The position numbers and the translations under genes are program-made. DNA of 12,950 bases from an uncultured Veillonella sp. (GTDB lineage Bacteria; Bacillota; Negativicutes; Veillonellales; Veillonellaceae), in the NCBI GenBank assembly GCA_900549845.1, contig URPT01000037.1:1-12950 (forward strand), in the 5' to 3' direction. The notes under the pieces were generated by a model. It was not told the DNA's origin. It worked only from the letters and a program-made list of their open reading frames with translations, and searched no databases. Positions 6,171-12,933 of this stretch are shown in pieces (positions within the stretch are counted from its first letter, which is position 1; each line of letters starts with the position of its first letter).

Positions 6171-6216
6171 AATCCTATTGAACTCTATTATGATATAGCG
6201 TTCAGTAGGATTTTTT
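6171..6216 (+). terminator. Intrinsic terminator of the NimA-like gene
   Basis: AATCCTATTGAAC (6171-6183) pairs with GTTCAGTAGGATT (6200-6212) over 13 bp with one G-U pair, followed by a T6 run (6211-6216). Confidence 0.9.
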
Positions 6217-6395
6217 ATATCGAACCTAAGCATTAGATACATTATTTGGTTGTGACCATGCTTTCACAAAAGGAAAGATAAAAGTTTTATGAAGTAGCTA
6301 GAGCTACAGAAACGTTAGCTTGATTCTGATATAAATAAGAAAATATATCATTATATGTGTGGAGCATATTATAAATTGTTATAAGTGGAGAGAAT
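6217..6395. other. Regulatory gap upstream of the secreted-paralogue array
   Basis: No gene is seen. Two dyads are present: TTGTGA-8 bp-TCACAA (6250-6255/6264-6269), which shares half-sites with the dyad at 1722-1737, and GTAGCT-AG-AGCTAC (6294-6307). A weak candidate promoter is TTGATT (6320-6325) with TATATC (6344-6349), spacer 18 bp. Confidence 0.4.
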
Positions 6396-7157
6396 ATGAG
6401 AAAAATAATGCGTAAGACGATGTTAGCAGCTATAGCTGTTGGTTTACTATCTGCAAGCTATGTATCTGCAGATACTGTTGATCAGTCTGTATCTACGAAT
6501 AATTCTGAGGTCCTATCTAACTCTAGAAATGTTATGCCTAAGGTAGATAATGCTTCTGCAATTATACAAATACCAAGAACGCAATTAGTAGGCTGGCCTA
6601 TGATGACTCAAGACGGTGCTCGTAATTTTAAGGGGGTAGCAGAGGCTATTCAGAAATTGCCTTATGAGGCTGAAGTACCTAGTTATATACCTTTTGGATA
6701 TCAGCTTTATACAGCACGTCATGATCGAAATGATGTATTAGAGGTTGTATATTACAAAAGAGGCGGGCCTATCTACCAGGATGGGAATAAATTTATTGGC
6801 AATATAATGGCTTATCGAATGGGATATTCCTTGGATACCGTAAGAGATACAGCGTATATTCCTGCAGAGTACAAGGACTATGAATGGTCTGAACAAGGTG
6901 AATCTGGCAAGGTGTATTATACAGGTAAACCAGGCGTACAACTAATCCGTAGCATTACGTGGACGGAAGGCGGCATGGCGTACTCCTTATTCTTCTTAGA
7001 ACCTGTGAAAGCAGTTGATGCTGAATTCTATAAGGAACATGTGGTGCCTGTAAAAACTATAGATAGCTCACGTTATGAATTGTTAGGAAACTATCCGGTT
7101 ACGAAGATTTCAAACAAAACAAGAGATGAATACGATAAAGAACGAATGATTCCTTAG
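6396..7157 (+). CDS. Secreted single-domain protein, paralogue A of three
   Basis: 253 residues with a signal peptide (cleavage likely after VSA-25). The function is not known. The mature protein has a polar N-terminal linker, a WP dipeptide (67-68), then a domain of about 88-232. Landmarks are VPSYIPFGY (94-102), NDVLEVVYY (112-120), YRMGYSLDTV (140-149), PAEYKDYEWSEQGESGKVYYTG (156-177), LIRSITW (183-189), MAYSLFFLEPVKA (194-206) and FYKEHVVPVK (211-220). The VPSYxPxGY opening recalls DUF4367-type extracellular domains; that is a tentative memory match. The tail 221-253 is charged. The ATG at 6396 has GGAG (6387-6390) upstream; a second in-frame ATG at 6408 is less well placed. It is the first gene of a tandem array with two relatives and has no terminator after it. 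Confidence 0.85.
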   Translation: MRKIMRKTMLAAIAVGLLSASYVSADTVDQSVSTNNSEVLSNSRNVMPKVDNASAIIQIPRTQLVGWPMMTQDGARNFKGVAEAIQKLPYEAEVPSYIPFGYQLYTARHDRNDVLEVVYYKRGGPIYQDGNKFIGNIMAYRMGYSLDTVRDTAYIPAEYKDYEWSEQGESGKVYYTGKPGVQLIRSITWTEGGMAYSLFFLEPVKAVDAEFYKEHVVPVKTIDSSRYELLGNYPVTKISNKTRDEYDKERMIP

Positions 7158-7207
7158 CAGATACACTGATGTTATACAAACTGTATCTAAAATAATATAT
7201 TGTATAT

Positions 7208-7229
7208 AGCGGCGAAATTAGTAGTCGCT
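7208..7229 (+). other. Small hairpin before the ribosome site of paralogue B
   Basis: AGCGGC (7208-7213) pairs with GTCGCT (7224-7229), with one G-U, 10-nt loop. It lies 5 nt upstream of AGAGGA. A similar hairpin stands before paralogue C. It has no T-run, so it is not a terminator. Confidence 0.4.
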
Positions 7230-7246
7230 TATAAAGAGGAAAAAAT

Positions 7247-7912
7247 ATGAGAAAAACAATGTACAAGTCCGTTTTTGCTGTTATCGCTACTGGGCTACTA
7301 TCTGTAGGAATGGCAACAGCAGAAACTGTGTATACCTCTAATACTACAGATCAGTCTGTATCTACTCAAACACATAAGCTAGGACATAATTTTAAAAATG
7401 TAGAGCCTAGAACTGACCATTTACAGTGGCACTTTCATGATTGGCCTATAGAGAATACACAAAAGGCGCATACTTTTAAGGGCAATCTAAAAGAGGCAGC
7501 ACAGAAGCTTCCTTATGAGGTTAAGGCACCTAGCTATATCCCTTATGGCTATGAGGTCTATACAGTGCGTCAAGATAAAAATGATGTATTAGAGGTTGTA
7601 TACTTTATAAAAAATGCTCAAATATATAGAGATGGTAAGAAAAATCTCGGTAGCATTTTTGTTTATAGAATGGGCTATTCCGTGAACGATGTAAAAGATG
7701 TACCGTATGTTCCTGCAGAGTATAAGGACTTTGAATGGTCTGAACAAGGTGAATCCGGTGAAGTCTTTTACACCGGGGATCCAGCAGCACAACTGATCCG
7801 CAGCATTACGTGGACAAAAGACAGTATGGCATACTCCTTATTGTTCTTAGAACCAGTGAAAGCAGTTGATGCTGAATTCTATAAGGAACATGTGGAGCCT
7901 ATAAAAATATAG
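7247..7912 (+). CDS. Secreted single-domain protein, paralogue B, C-terminus truncated by frameshift
   Basis: 221 residues with a signal peptide (cleavage likely after ATA-25 or the next residue). The same landmarks as paralogue A appear at nearly the same numbers: WP (66-67), APSYIPYGY, NDVLEVVYF, YRMGYSVNDV, PAEYKDFEWSEQGESGEVFYTG, LIRSITW, MAYSLLFLEPVKA and FYKEHVEPIK. Paralogues A and B share long identical DNA stretches, for example 7856-7895 with 7005-7044, so the duplication is recent or conversion has occurred. The ORF stops right after EPIKI, while A and C continue with an IDxSRxxLxG motif. One extra base at the A5 run (7903-7907) would let B continue as IDRSCSDLLGIKRKRV to a TAA at 7957-7959. 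B has therefore probably lost its tail by a one-base deletion. ATG 7247 follows AGAGGA (7235-7240). Confidence 0.85.
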   Translation: MRKTMYKSVFAVIATGLLSVGMATAETVYTSNTTDQSVSTQTHKLGHNFKNVEPRTDHLQWHFHDWPIENTQKAHTFKGNLKEAAQKLPYEVKAPSYIPYGYEVYTVRQDKNDVLEVVYFIKNAQIYRDGKKNLGSIFVYRMGYSVNDVKDVPYVPAEYKDFEWSEQGESGEVFYTGDPAAQLIRSITWTKDSMAYSLLFLEPVKAVDAEFYKEHVEPIKI

Positions 7913-7942
7913 ATAGATCATGTAGTGATTTACTTGGAATAA

Positions 7943-7964
7943 AGCGGAAACGTGTATAACCGCT
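7943..7964 (+). other. Small hairpin before the ribosome site of paralogue C
   Basis: AGCGG (7943-7947) pairs with CCGCT (7960-7964), 12-nt loop, just before AGAGGAGAG (7968-7976). It matches the hairpin before paralogue B in position and stem sequence. It may affect translation or message stability. It lies within what looks like the lost 3' end of paralogue B. Confidence 0.4.
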
Positions 7965-7979
7965 CAAAGAGGAGAGAAT

Positions 7980-9314
7980 ATGAAGAAAATAATAAGAGCT
8001 GCCATTTTATGTGCCACGATGGCTACAGCAGTAAGCACCTTTGGGGTACAGCCAGTTAGTGCTACATACCCATTAATAGATAAAAATGGTAATACCGTTC
8101 CTGTTGAACGAGATGTAGATAATCAGAAAATTATCGATGATAATCAAAAACTTATGGATCGTTATCGCTGGTATGATCAAGTTGATGATTATGATATAGT
8201 TGAAACTAATATTGAGAGTGCCGTGCAGGAGTTTGGTTATCCATTACAAGTGCCGTCTTATATGCCTAAAGACTATGCAGTACGCGATGTAAAGGCCAAG
8301 GGCCATGATGTATTAGAAATCGTATATACAGAAACGGGCCGTGATGGAGAATATGGTCCGAAGCTAACCTTCTCTAATACAGATATTGTATATCGCATGG
8401 GTTGGGCTATCGATACAGTGGTAACACCTATATTAGAAAAGACAAATTATAAAGCTAAGGATGCAGTTAGCTTTATTACCCCTAATGGAATTTCTGTATA
8501 TACGTTAGGTTCTAGAAAAGATGCTATTCAAATTGCTTATTGGGAAAAAGATAATAAAGTATATATGCTCTACTTTGCCTCTACAAGAAACCAAAACTTT
8601 GTAAGCAAAATTGTAGACTCTGTAGGTCCTTTGAGCAACGTAGCCGCTGATGATGCTCGATTACGTGGTGATCGAAATGATAAGCAACATATTGAAGAAC
8701 CTATTAAACAAAATGTTGAAGAACAGGGTAAACAAAATGTTAAAATAGATTGGCCTCCTTATGAAACGATTCCTTTACCAGTGCGTACACATACAAATTC
8801 TGTATGGCCTATACTTACGAGCAAATCCAAGGGCTTACCTAGCGGTGTAATTAATGCATCTCATAAGGTGTCCTATGACGTATCTGTACCAAGTTATTTA
8901 CCGTTTGGCTATACATACTATGCTACACATTTTTATGACAATGATGTATTAGAAACTGTATATTGGAAGCAAGGTGAAGAGTATCAAGAGCGCAGTGGCC
9001 GTTGGGTAACTCATACTATGGTCTTCCGCATGAGTTACTCTATGGATACGGTTTGGCCTGAAGAATATATCCCAATGGAGTATCATGATGTACAGTGGAG
9101 TGACTCTACTCCAATAGGGGAGGTTCAATATACAGGTGATGTAGATAAGGGCTTAGTGCGCAGTGTTACGTGGTACAAGGATAATATGGCGTATTTCTTG
9201 TTCTTCCAAGTGCCTGTGAAAGCATCTGAAGCAGACTTTTATAGAGATCATGTAGTACCGTTAAAAGATATCGATCCAAGTCGTACAGATTTAATTGGTA
9301 TAAAAACAATTTAG
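7980..9314 (+). CDS. Secreted two-domain protein, paralogue C
   Basis: 444 residues with a signal peptide (cleavage likely after VSA-28). It contains two copies of the domain seen once in A and B. The N-terminal copy (about 75-218) is divergent: VPSYMPKDY (91-99), HDVLEIVY (109-116), YRMGWAIDTV (138-147), and no EWSEQGESG or VKA motif. A charged linker follows (about 225-265, with a repeated KQNV). The C-terminal copy (about 274-440) is close to A and B: WP (276-277), VPSYLPFGY (303-311), NDVLETVYW (321-329), FRMSYSMDTV (349-358), EYHDVQWS, LVRSVTW, MAYFLFFQVPVKA, FYRDHVVPLKDIDPSRTDLIG (420-440). The ATG at 7980 follows AGAGGAGAG. Function unknown; surface or periplasmic location is inferred from the signal peptide. 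It ends the array before a strong terminator. Confidence 0.87.
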   Translation: MKKIIRAAILCATMATAVSTFGVQPVSATYPLIDKNGNTVPVERDVDNQKIIDDNQKLMDRYRWYDQVDDYDIVETNIESAVQEFGYPLQVPSYMPKDYAVRDVKAKGHDVLEIVYTETGRDGEYGPKLTFSNTDIVYRMGWAIDTVVTPILEKTNYKAKDAVSFITPNGISVYTLGSRKDAIQIAYWEKDNKVYMLYFASTRNQNFVSKIVDSVGPLSNVAADDARLRGDRNDKQHIEEPIKQNVEEQGKQNVKIDWPPYETIPLPVRTHTNSVWPILTSKSKGLPSGVINASHKVSYDVSVPSYLPFGYTYYATHFYDNDVLETVYWKQGEEYQERSGRWVTHTMVFRMSYSMDTVWPEEYIPMEYHDVQWSDSTPIGEVQYTGDVDKGLVRSVTWYKDNMAYFLFFQVPVKASEADFYRDHVVPLKDIDPSRTDLIGIKTI

Positions 9315-9360
9315 TAACACTAAATAATAAGAATATATATTACAGTTTTTGATATCATAG

Positions 9361-9378
9361 AGCATTAGCATTAGCATT
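9361..9378. repeat. Three tandem copies of AGCATT
   Basis: Perfect hexanucleotide repeat, three copies, in the gap after paralogue C. It is too short to imply a function, but copy number may vary between strains. Confidence 0.6.
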
Positions 9379-9400
9379 TACCGAAAACAGTACATAATAA

Positions 9401-9453
9401 AAAGAACCTACCTCCTAGATATTTTACTAATATCTTCGGAGATAGGTTCTTTT
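9401..9453. terminator. Bidirectional intrinsic terminator
   Basis: AAAGAACCTA (9401-9410) pairs with TAGGTTCTTT (9443-9452). The stem continues through CTCC/GGAG after a mismatch, and then AGATATT/AATATCT near the loop. T-rich runs flank it on both strands (TTCTTTTAG on plus, TTCTTTTTATT on minus). It therefore serves the secreted-paralogue array and the convergent purine permease. Confidence 0.88.
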
Positions 9454-9455
9454 AG

Positions 9456-9474
9456 TATATGTAATTTACATATA
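9456..9474. repeat. Perfect 19-bp palindrome
   Basis: TATATGTAA-T-TTACATATA, directly after the terminator. A third copy of the half (TTTACATATATT) occurs near 9490-9501. It lies 3' of both flanking genes, so it may be part of transcript-end structure rather than an operator. Confidence 0.6.
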
Positions 9475-9512
9475 TTATGCTTTTGGCATTTTACATATAT
9501 TTTGTTCTTCGC

Positions 9513-9555
9513 CTATTAGTGATTATAGCAACCAAATGTTAGCTTTCACTAATAG
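9513..9555. repeat. 10-bp inverted repeat with 23-nt loop
   Basis: CTATTAGTGA (9513-9522) and TCACTAATAG (9546-9555) are perfect complements. They lie about 25-65 bp past the stop of the purine permease and would form a 3' hairpin in its transcript. No T-run follows, so termination probably happens at 9401-9453. Confidence 0.5.
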
Positions 9556-9577
9556 CTTAATTATGAGCATACGTTAA

Positions 9578-10945
9578 TTAGAAGAATACGTAGCGGATGA
9601 TAACGAGTACCGCCAATACGTACATAATCCAGTTAACCTCTTTGGCACGACCAGAAATGATCTTGAGTAGAGGGTATGCAACGAGACCTGCAGAGATACC
9701 GTTTGCAATGCTGTATGTGAATGGCATCAAAACGATAACGAGGAATGCTGGGAAGCCTTCTGTCCAATCATCGAAGTCAATATTTCGGATTGCACCTAAC
9801 ATGAGGGCACCAACGATGATAAGAACAGGAGATGTGGCTGCATTTGGCACCAAGGATACGATTGGAGCTAAGAACAAGCAGATTAAGAATAATACGCCTG
9901 TTGTGACAGCCGTTAAGCCTGTACGGCCACCAGCACCTACACCTGCCGCACTTTCAACAAAGGCAGTAATCGTAGAAGTACCGAGCAATGCACCAGCACT
10001 AACGCCGATTGCATCGACAGTCATAGCTTTACCAAGGCCTGGGAATTTACCAGATTTAGGATCTGCAATTTTCGCCTCTGTTGCAGTACCAATCAAGGTA
10101 CCCATGGAGTCGAACAATTCTACGAAGGTGAAGGAGAAGATAATCGTGATTAAGCCCATGTGGAGCGCACCAGGAATATCTAGTTGAAGGAATGCTGCTT
10201 TAGAGAAATCAGGCACTGCCAATACAGTGAAGTTCTCAGGCATTGTAGAAAGGCCAGTAGCGTAGGAAAGAATTGTTGTTGCTGCCACACCAATCAAGAG
10301 GGAACCTTGAATTTTACGAGCCATCAATAGAGCTGTAAAGATGAGGGAGAATAGAGCCAACAATGTTTCGCCACTGTGCAAATTACCAAGCGTTAAGAGC
10401 GCTTCGGACGCAGGCGGTACTAAATTACCGTGCGTTTGCACAACTTGACCTAAGGAGTTTGGAGACAAACTAATAGAGATAGCCATCAAGCCGGATAATT
10501 TCAAGCCGATGATAGCGATGAAGAGGCCGATACCAACAGTAATAGCAACCTTCATAGAGGCTGGGATACCTTCAACGATCATTTGGCGTATTGACGTAAG
10601 TGTTAATACGAGGAATACGAGACCGGAAATGAACACCGCGCCTAATGCTGTTTGCCAGGATACGCCCATACCGAGAACTACGGTAAAGGAGTAAAAGGCT
10701 AAGAGGCCAACTCCAGGAGCGAGGGCAATTGGATAGTTTACGAATAAACCCATAGCAATCGTTACAAGGCCACCACCTAAGGCTGTAGCGATGAGGACTG
10801 CATCTTTATCCATCCCTCCGAGACTAAGAATGTTAGGCGCCAAGAATAGGATGTACGCCATCGTGATAAACGTAGTAATACCAGCTAAAATTTCGGTTTT
10901 AACAGTTGTACCGCGTTCACTGAGTTGAAATAGTTTATCTAACAT
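9578..10945 (-). CDS. AzgA-type (NCS2) purine permease
   Basis: 455 residues with about 12-14 TM segments. It is a proton-coupled nucleobase importer of the AzgA subgroup of NCS2 (guanine/hypoxanthine or adenine permeases such as PbuG, GhxP, AdeP). Landmarks: start MLDKLFQLSERGTTVKTEILAG, YPIALAPGVG (71-80), GMGVSWQTALGAVFISG (92-108), FTFVELFDSMGTLIGTA (272-288) and GTSTITAFVESAAGVGAGGRTGLTAV (322-347), where E331 is the conserved substrate-site glutamate. An oddity is that the usual PGMGLNAFF motif reads PGVGLLAFY (77-85), replacing the Asn with Leu-82. The ribosome site AGGAGG (plus 10956-10961) lies about 10 nt before the ATG. It is divergent from the Rrf2 regulator and shares an inverted repeat with it. 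No purine riboswitch motif is seen in the short leader. Confidence 0.9.
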   Translation of the reverse strand: MLDKLFQLSERGTTVKTEILAGITTFITMAYILFLAPNILSLGGMDKDAVLIATALGGGLVTIAMGLFVNYPIALAPGVGLLAFYSFTVVLGMGVSWQTALGAVFISGLVFLVLTLTSIRQMIVEGIPASMKVAITVGIGLFIAIIGLKLSGLMAISISLSPNSLGQVVQTHGNLVPPASEALLTLGNLHSGETLLALFSLIFTALLMARKIQGSLLIGVAATTILSYATGLSTMPENFTVLAVPDFSKAAFLQLDIPGALHMGLITIIFSFTFVELFDSMGTLIGTATEAKIADPKSGKFPGLGKAMTVDAIGVSAGALLGTSTITAFVESAAGVGAGGRTGLTAVTTGVLFLICLFLAPIVSLVPNAATSPVLIIVGALMLGAIRNIDFDDWTEGFPAFLVIVLMPFTYSIANGISAGLVAYPLLKIISGRAKEVNWIMYVLAVLVIIRYVFF

Positions 10946-10999
10946 TAGATAACATCCTCCTATATGAAATTAAAAAAATACCCAAATAAAATATTTCGA

Positions 11000-11064
11000 T
11001 ATATGTATAGTGTATCATATTTCCCACCATTTTTTGTATGAATTTGTGATATACTATAAATATA
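11000..11064. repeat. 18-bp inverted repeat between the purine permease and the Rrf2 gene
   Basis: TATATGTATAGTGTATCA (11000-11017) has the reverse complement TGATACACTATACATATA. This matches TGATATACTATAAATATA (11047-11064) at 16 of 18 positions, with 29 bp between the arms. The right arm contains the -10 of the Rrf2 gene. The left arm, on minus, has the matching place for the permease -10. It is either an operator pair or mirrored promoters. Confidence 0.6.
11047..11055 (+). promoter_or_regulatory. Extended -10 promoter of the Rrf2 gene
   Basis: TG-A-TATACT (11047-11055), an extended -10 with no clear -35. The predicted leader is about 30 nt. Overlap with the inverted repeat would allow autoregulation. 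Confidence 0.5.
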
Positions 11065-11090
11065 TTATGAAATGACTTAGAGGTTAACTT

Positions 11091-11510
11091 ATGAAAATAT
11101 CTACAAAAGGGCGCTATGCCTTACGGATATTGGCGGATATTGCAGAGCACGGGGTAGAAAAAAATGTACCAATTCGTGAAATTGCAGAACGCCAAGGATT
11201 TTCCGATAAATACTTAGAGGGGATTGTATCTCGCTTATCCTCCGCTGGCCTCGTTAAAAGTGGACGTGGTAAATACGGTGGATATCGCTTGGTAAAATCG
11301 CCGGCTGAATACAATGTATATGAAATTTTATATGCTGCAGAGGACTCCATTGCTCTCGTATCTTGTTTAGAAGACGATGTAGAGCCATGTCCGATGTTTA
11401 ACGATTGCTTGACTGCTCCATTGTGGCAGTACTTGCAAGATGAATTCCGTCATGTTATGGAACGCGTATCCTTACAGGATGTAATGGATCACAAGTTTCC
11501 AACGGAATAA
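11091..11510 (+). CDS. Rrf2-family transcriptional regulator with three-cysteine cluster
   Basis: 139 residues, a typical length. It opens with the family signature MKISTKGRYALRILADIAEH. A winged helix-turn-helix follows (VPIREIAERQGFSDKYLEGIVSRLSSAGLVKSGRGKYGGYRL, 26-67). C92, C100 and C106 (C-x7-C-x5-C) sit where IscR has its C-x5-C-x5-C [2Fe-2S] ligands, so an iron-sulfur or redox-sensing role is plausible. CymR-type relatives lack these cysteines. The first spacing is two residues longer than in IscR, so it could also be an NsrR/RsrR-like sensor. The targets are unknown. Candidates by position are itself, the divergent purine permease and the downstream MFS exporter. The ribosome site is weak (TTAGAGGTTA, near 11077-11086). 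Confidence 0.9.
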   Translation: MKISTKGRYALRILADIAEHGVEKNVPIREIAERQGFSDKYLEGIVSRLSSAGLVKSGRGKYGGYRLVKSPAEYNVYEILYAAEDSIALVSCLEDDVEPCPMFNDCLTAPLWQYLQDEFRHVMERVSLQDVMDHKFPTE

Positions 11511-11515
11511 ATGAG

Positions 11516-11547
11516 AGAGTCGCGTATCATATGCGGCTCTTATTTAT
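11516..11547 (+). terminator. Weak intrinsic terminator after the Rrf2 gene
   Basis: AGAGTCGC (11516-11523) pairs with GCGGCTCT (11533-11540), with a G-U pair, 9-nt loop, followed by the broken T-run TATTTATA. Some read-through to the MFS gene is likely. Confidence 0.55.
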
Positions 11548-11556
11548 ATAGAATGT

Positions 11557-11582
11557 AAAAGTATCTTGCTATATATACTTTT
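11557..11582. repeat. 8-bp inverted repeat upstream of the MFS gene
   Basis: AAAAGTAT (11557-11564) and ATACTTTT (11575-11582) with a 10-nt centre, about 20 bp before the ATG of the MFS gene and just before its ribosome site. It could be an operator or an mRNA hairpin. I could not assign a firm promoter in this gap. Confidence 0.45.
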
Positions 11583-11603
11583 ATATATGAAAGGAGGGAC
11601 CGA

Positions 11604-12836
11604 ATGAGTACCACTACATATGACGCTCGCGGTGGCATGCGCAATGTATGGATTATTACGGCGGCCATGACAGTGCTAGCCATATGTTACACTATGATCA
11701 TTCCGTTTTTGCCTATCTATCTTTTAGAATTAGGCGTTCCAAAGGCTGACGTAGCTCTTTGGTCGGGTCTCGTTTTCGGTATTACCTTTCTCATTGCAGG
11801 TATTATGGCTCCTATATGGGGCAAGATTGCCGATAATAAAGGTAAAAAACGGATGGCCTTGCGTGCTGGCTTTGCCATCGCTATCTGTTATGTATTAATT
11901 GGCTTAGTTACAGACCAATATCAATTACTCATGGGGCGTGCGCTCGTTGGTTTTGCTAATGGATTCTATCCAGCAGCAATGACTATGGTGTCCCTTAGTG
12001 TTGATGAAAAACAGGTTGGTAGAGCATTAGGTATATTTCAAACCGGCCTTATCTTAGGCAATGTCATTGGCCCGTTTTTAGGTGGCGCCGTTGAGAGTGT
12101 TGTAGGCATGCGGCCTGTATTTTATGTATCCGGTATTGCTGTGTTTATTGCGACTTTGGCCGTATTATTCTTTGTAAAAGAACCAAAATTACATGCTGTG
12201 GGTGCTGATGGAGCAGCGCAACCTACTCAACCTATTAAATCTACATCCTTACGTGAAGACTTTAAAGCAGTTCAACAACAGCCTGTATTAGTACGATTAC
12301 TTTGGATATTCTTCTTCATGCAATGCGCTATTATGATGTTGCAACCTATTTTGGCCCTCTATGTAGGAGATATGCAAGGCACTATGGAAGGGGCGGCTAT
12401 GATCTCTGGCACCATCCTTAGTATCGGCGGCTTAGCAGGATCCTTAACGACGAACCTATGGGTCCGCCTTGGTGAACGCCGTGGTTATTTTAAGACTATC
12501 TCCTACTGTATGATGGGGAGTGGTATCGTTTTATTACTTCAAAGCTTGCCAGTAGGTATTTGGTGGTTTGGTGTATTACAAGTGCTAATCGGCTCTTGTA
12601 TCGTAGGTATTAACCCATCCTTGAGTGCTGCTGTTACACTGAACACAGATCCAAGCTTTAGAGGGCGCATGTTTGGTATGACTACGACTGCTCAACAATT
12701 TGGGTCTATGGTTGGTCCTGTGTTTGCAAGTATTGTATCTACTTATGTTGGCATATCCTATGTATTTAGTATTACAGGCTTGTTATTGTTATATATGGCT
12801 TTCCAATCTAGAAAACTATCTGCTAAGCACGAATAA
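11604..12836 (+). CDS. MFS drug exporter, MdtG-like (DHA1 family)
   Basis: 410 residues with about 12 TM segments, a proton-driven antiporter of the major facilitator superfamily. Motif A between TM2 and TM3 is GKIADNKGKKRM (73-84). The TM4 motif B arginine is R112 in LLMGRALVGFANG. Motif C in TM5, typical of antiporters, is GLILGNVIGPFLGG (148-161). The stretches MIIPFLPIYLLELGV, LWSGLVFGITFLIAGI and GMRPVFYVSG resemble E. coli MdtG as I recall it. A hydrophilic loop of about 192-227 separates the two halves. The substrate is not predictable. ATG 11604 follows a strong ribosome site, AAGGAGGG (11591-11598). The Rrf2 gene lies 93 bp upstream in the same direction, with a weak terminator between. 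Confidence 0.88.
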   Translation: MSTTTYDARGGMRNVWIITAAMTVLAICYTMIIPFLPIYLLELGVPKADVALWSGLVFGITFLIAGIMAPIWGKIADNKGKKRMALRAGFAIAICYVLIGLVTDQYQLLMGRALVGFANGFYPAAMTMVSLSVDEKQVGRALGIFQTGLILGNVIGPFLGGAVESVVGMRPVFYVSGIAVFIATLAVLFFVKEPKLHAVGADGAAQPTQPIKSTSLREDFKAVQQQPVLVRLLWIFFFMQCAIMMLQPILALYVGDMQGTMEGAAMISGTILSIGGLAGSLTTNLWVRLGERRGYFKTISYCMMGSGIVLLLQSLPVGIWWFGVLQVLIGSCIVGINPSLSAAVTLNTDPSFRGRMFGMTTTAQQFGSMVGPVFASIVSTYVGISYVFSITGLLLLYMAFQSRKLSAKHE

Positions 12837-12851
12837 TACCATAAAAGAAAG

Positions 12852-12878
12852 CTCCACACGGTTATGTGTGGAGTTTTT
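12852..12878 (+). terminator. Strong intrinsic terminator of the MFS gene
   Basis: CTCCACAC (12852-12859), loop GGTTAT, GTGTGGAG (12866-12873), then TTTTT (12874-12878). Confidence 0.93.
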
Positions 12879-12933
12879 ATTGTTTGGACAGATTATCTAG
12901 ATAGATTAGATATACTCATTAGGATTGAATAAT

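Noticed and set aside
9597..10187. 196-residue plus-strand open frame antisense to the purine permease
   Set aside because: Composition is typical of an antisense shadow (rich in P, T, V and A); the minus-strand frame has clear permease motifs and its own ribosome site.
10946..11040. Purine riboswitch upstream of the purine permease
   Set aside because: The leader is too short and lacks the conserved junction and loop sequences of the purine aptamer.
12700..12900. Plus-strand frame overlapping the MFS gene end and its terminator
   Set aside because: It is an out-of-frame shadow that runs through the terminator hairpin and has no ribosome site.
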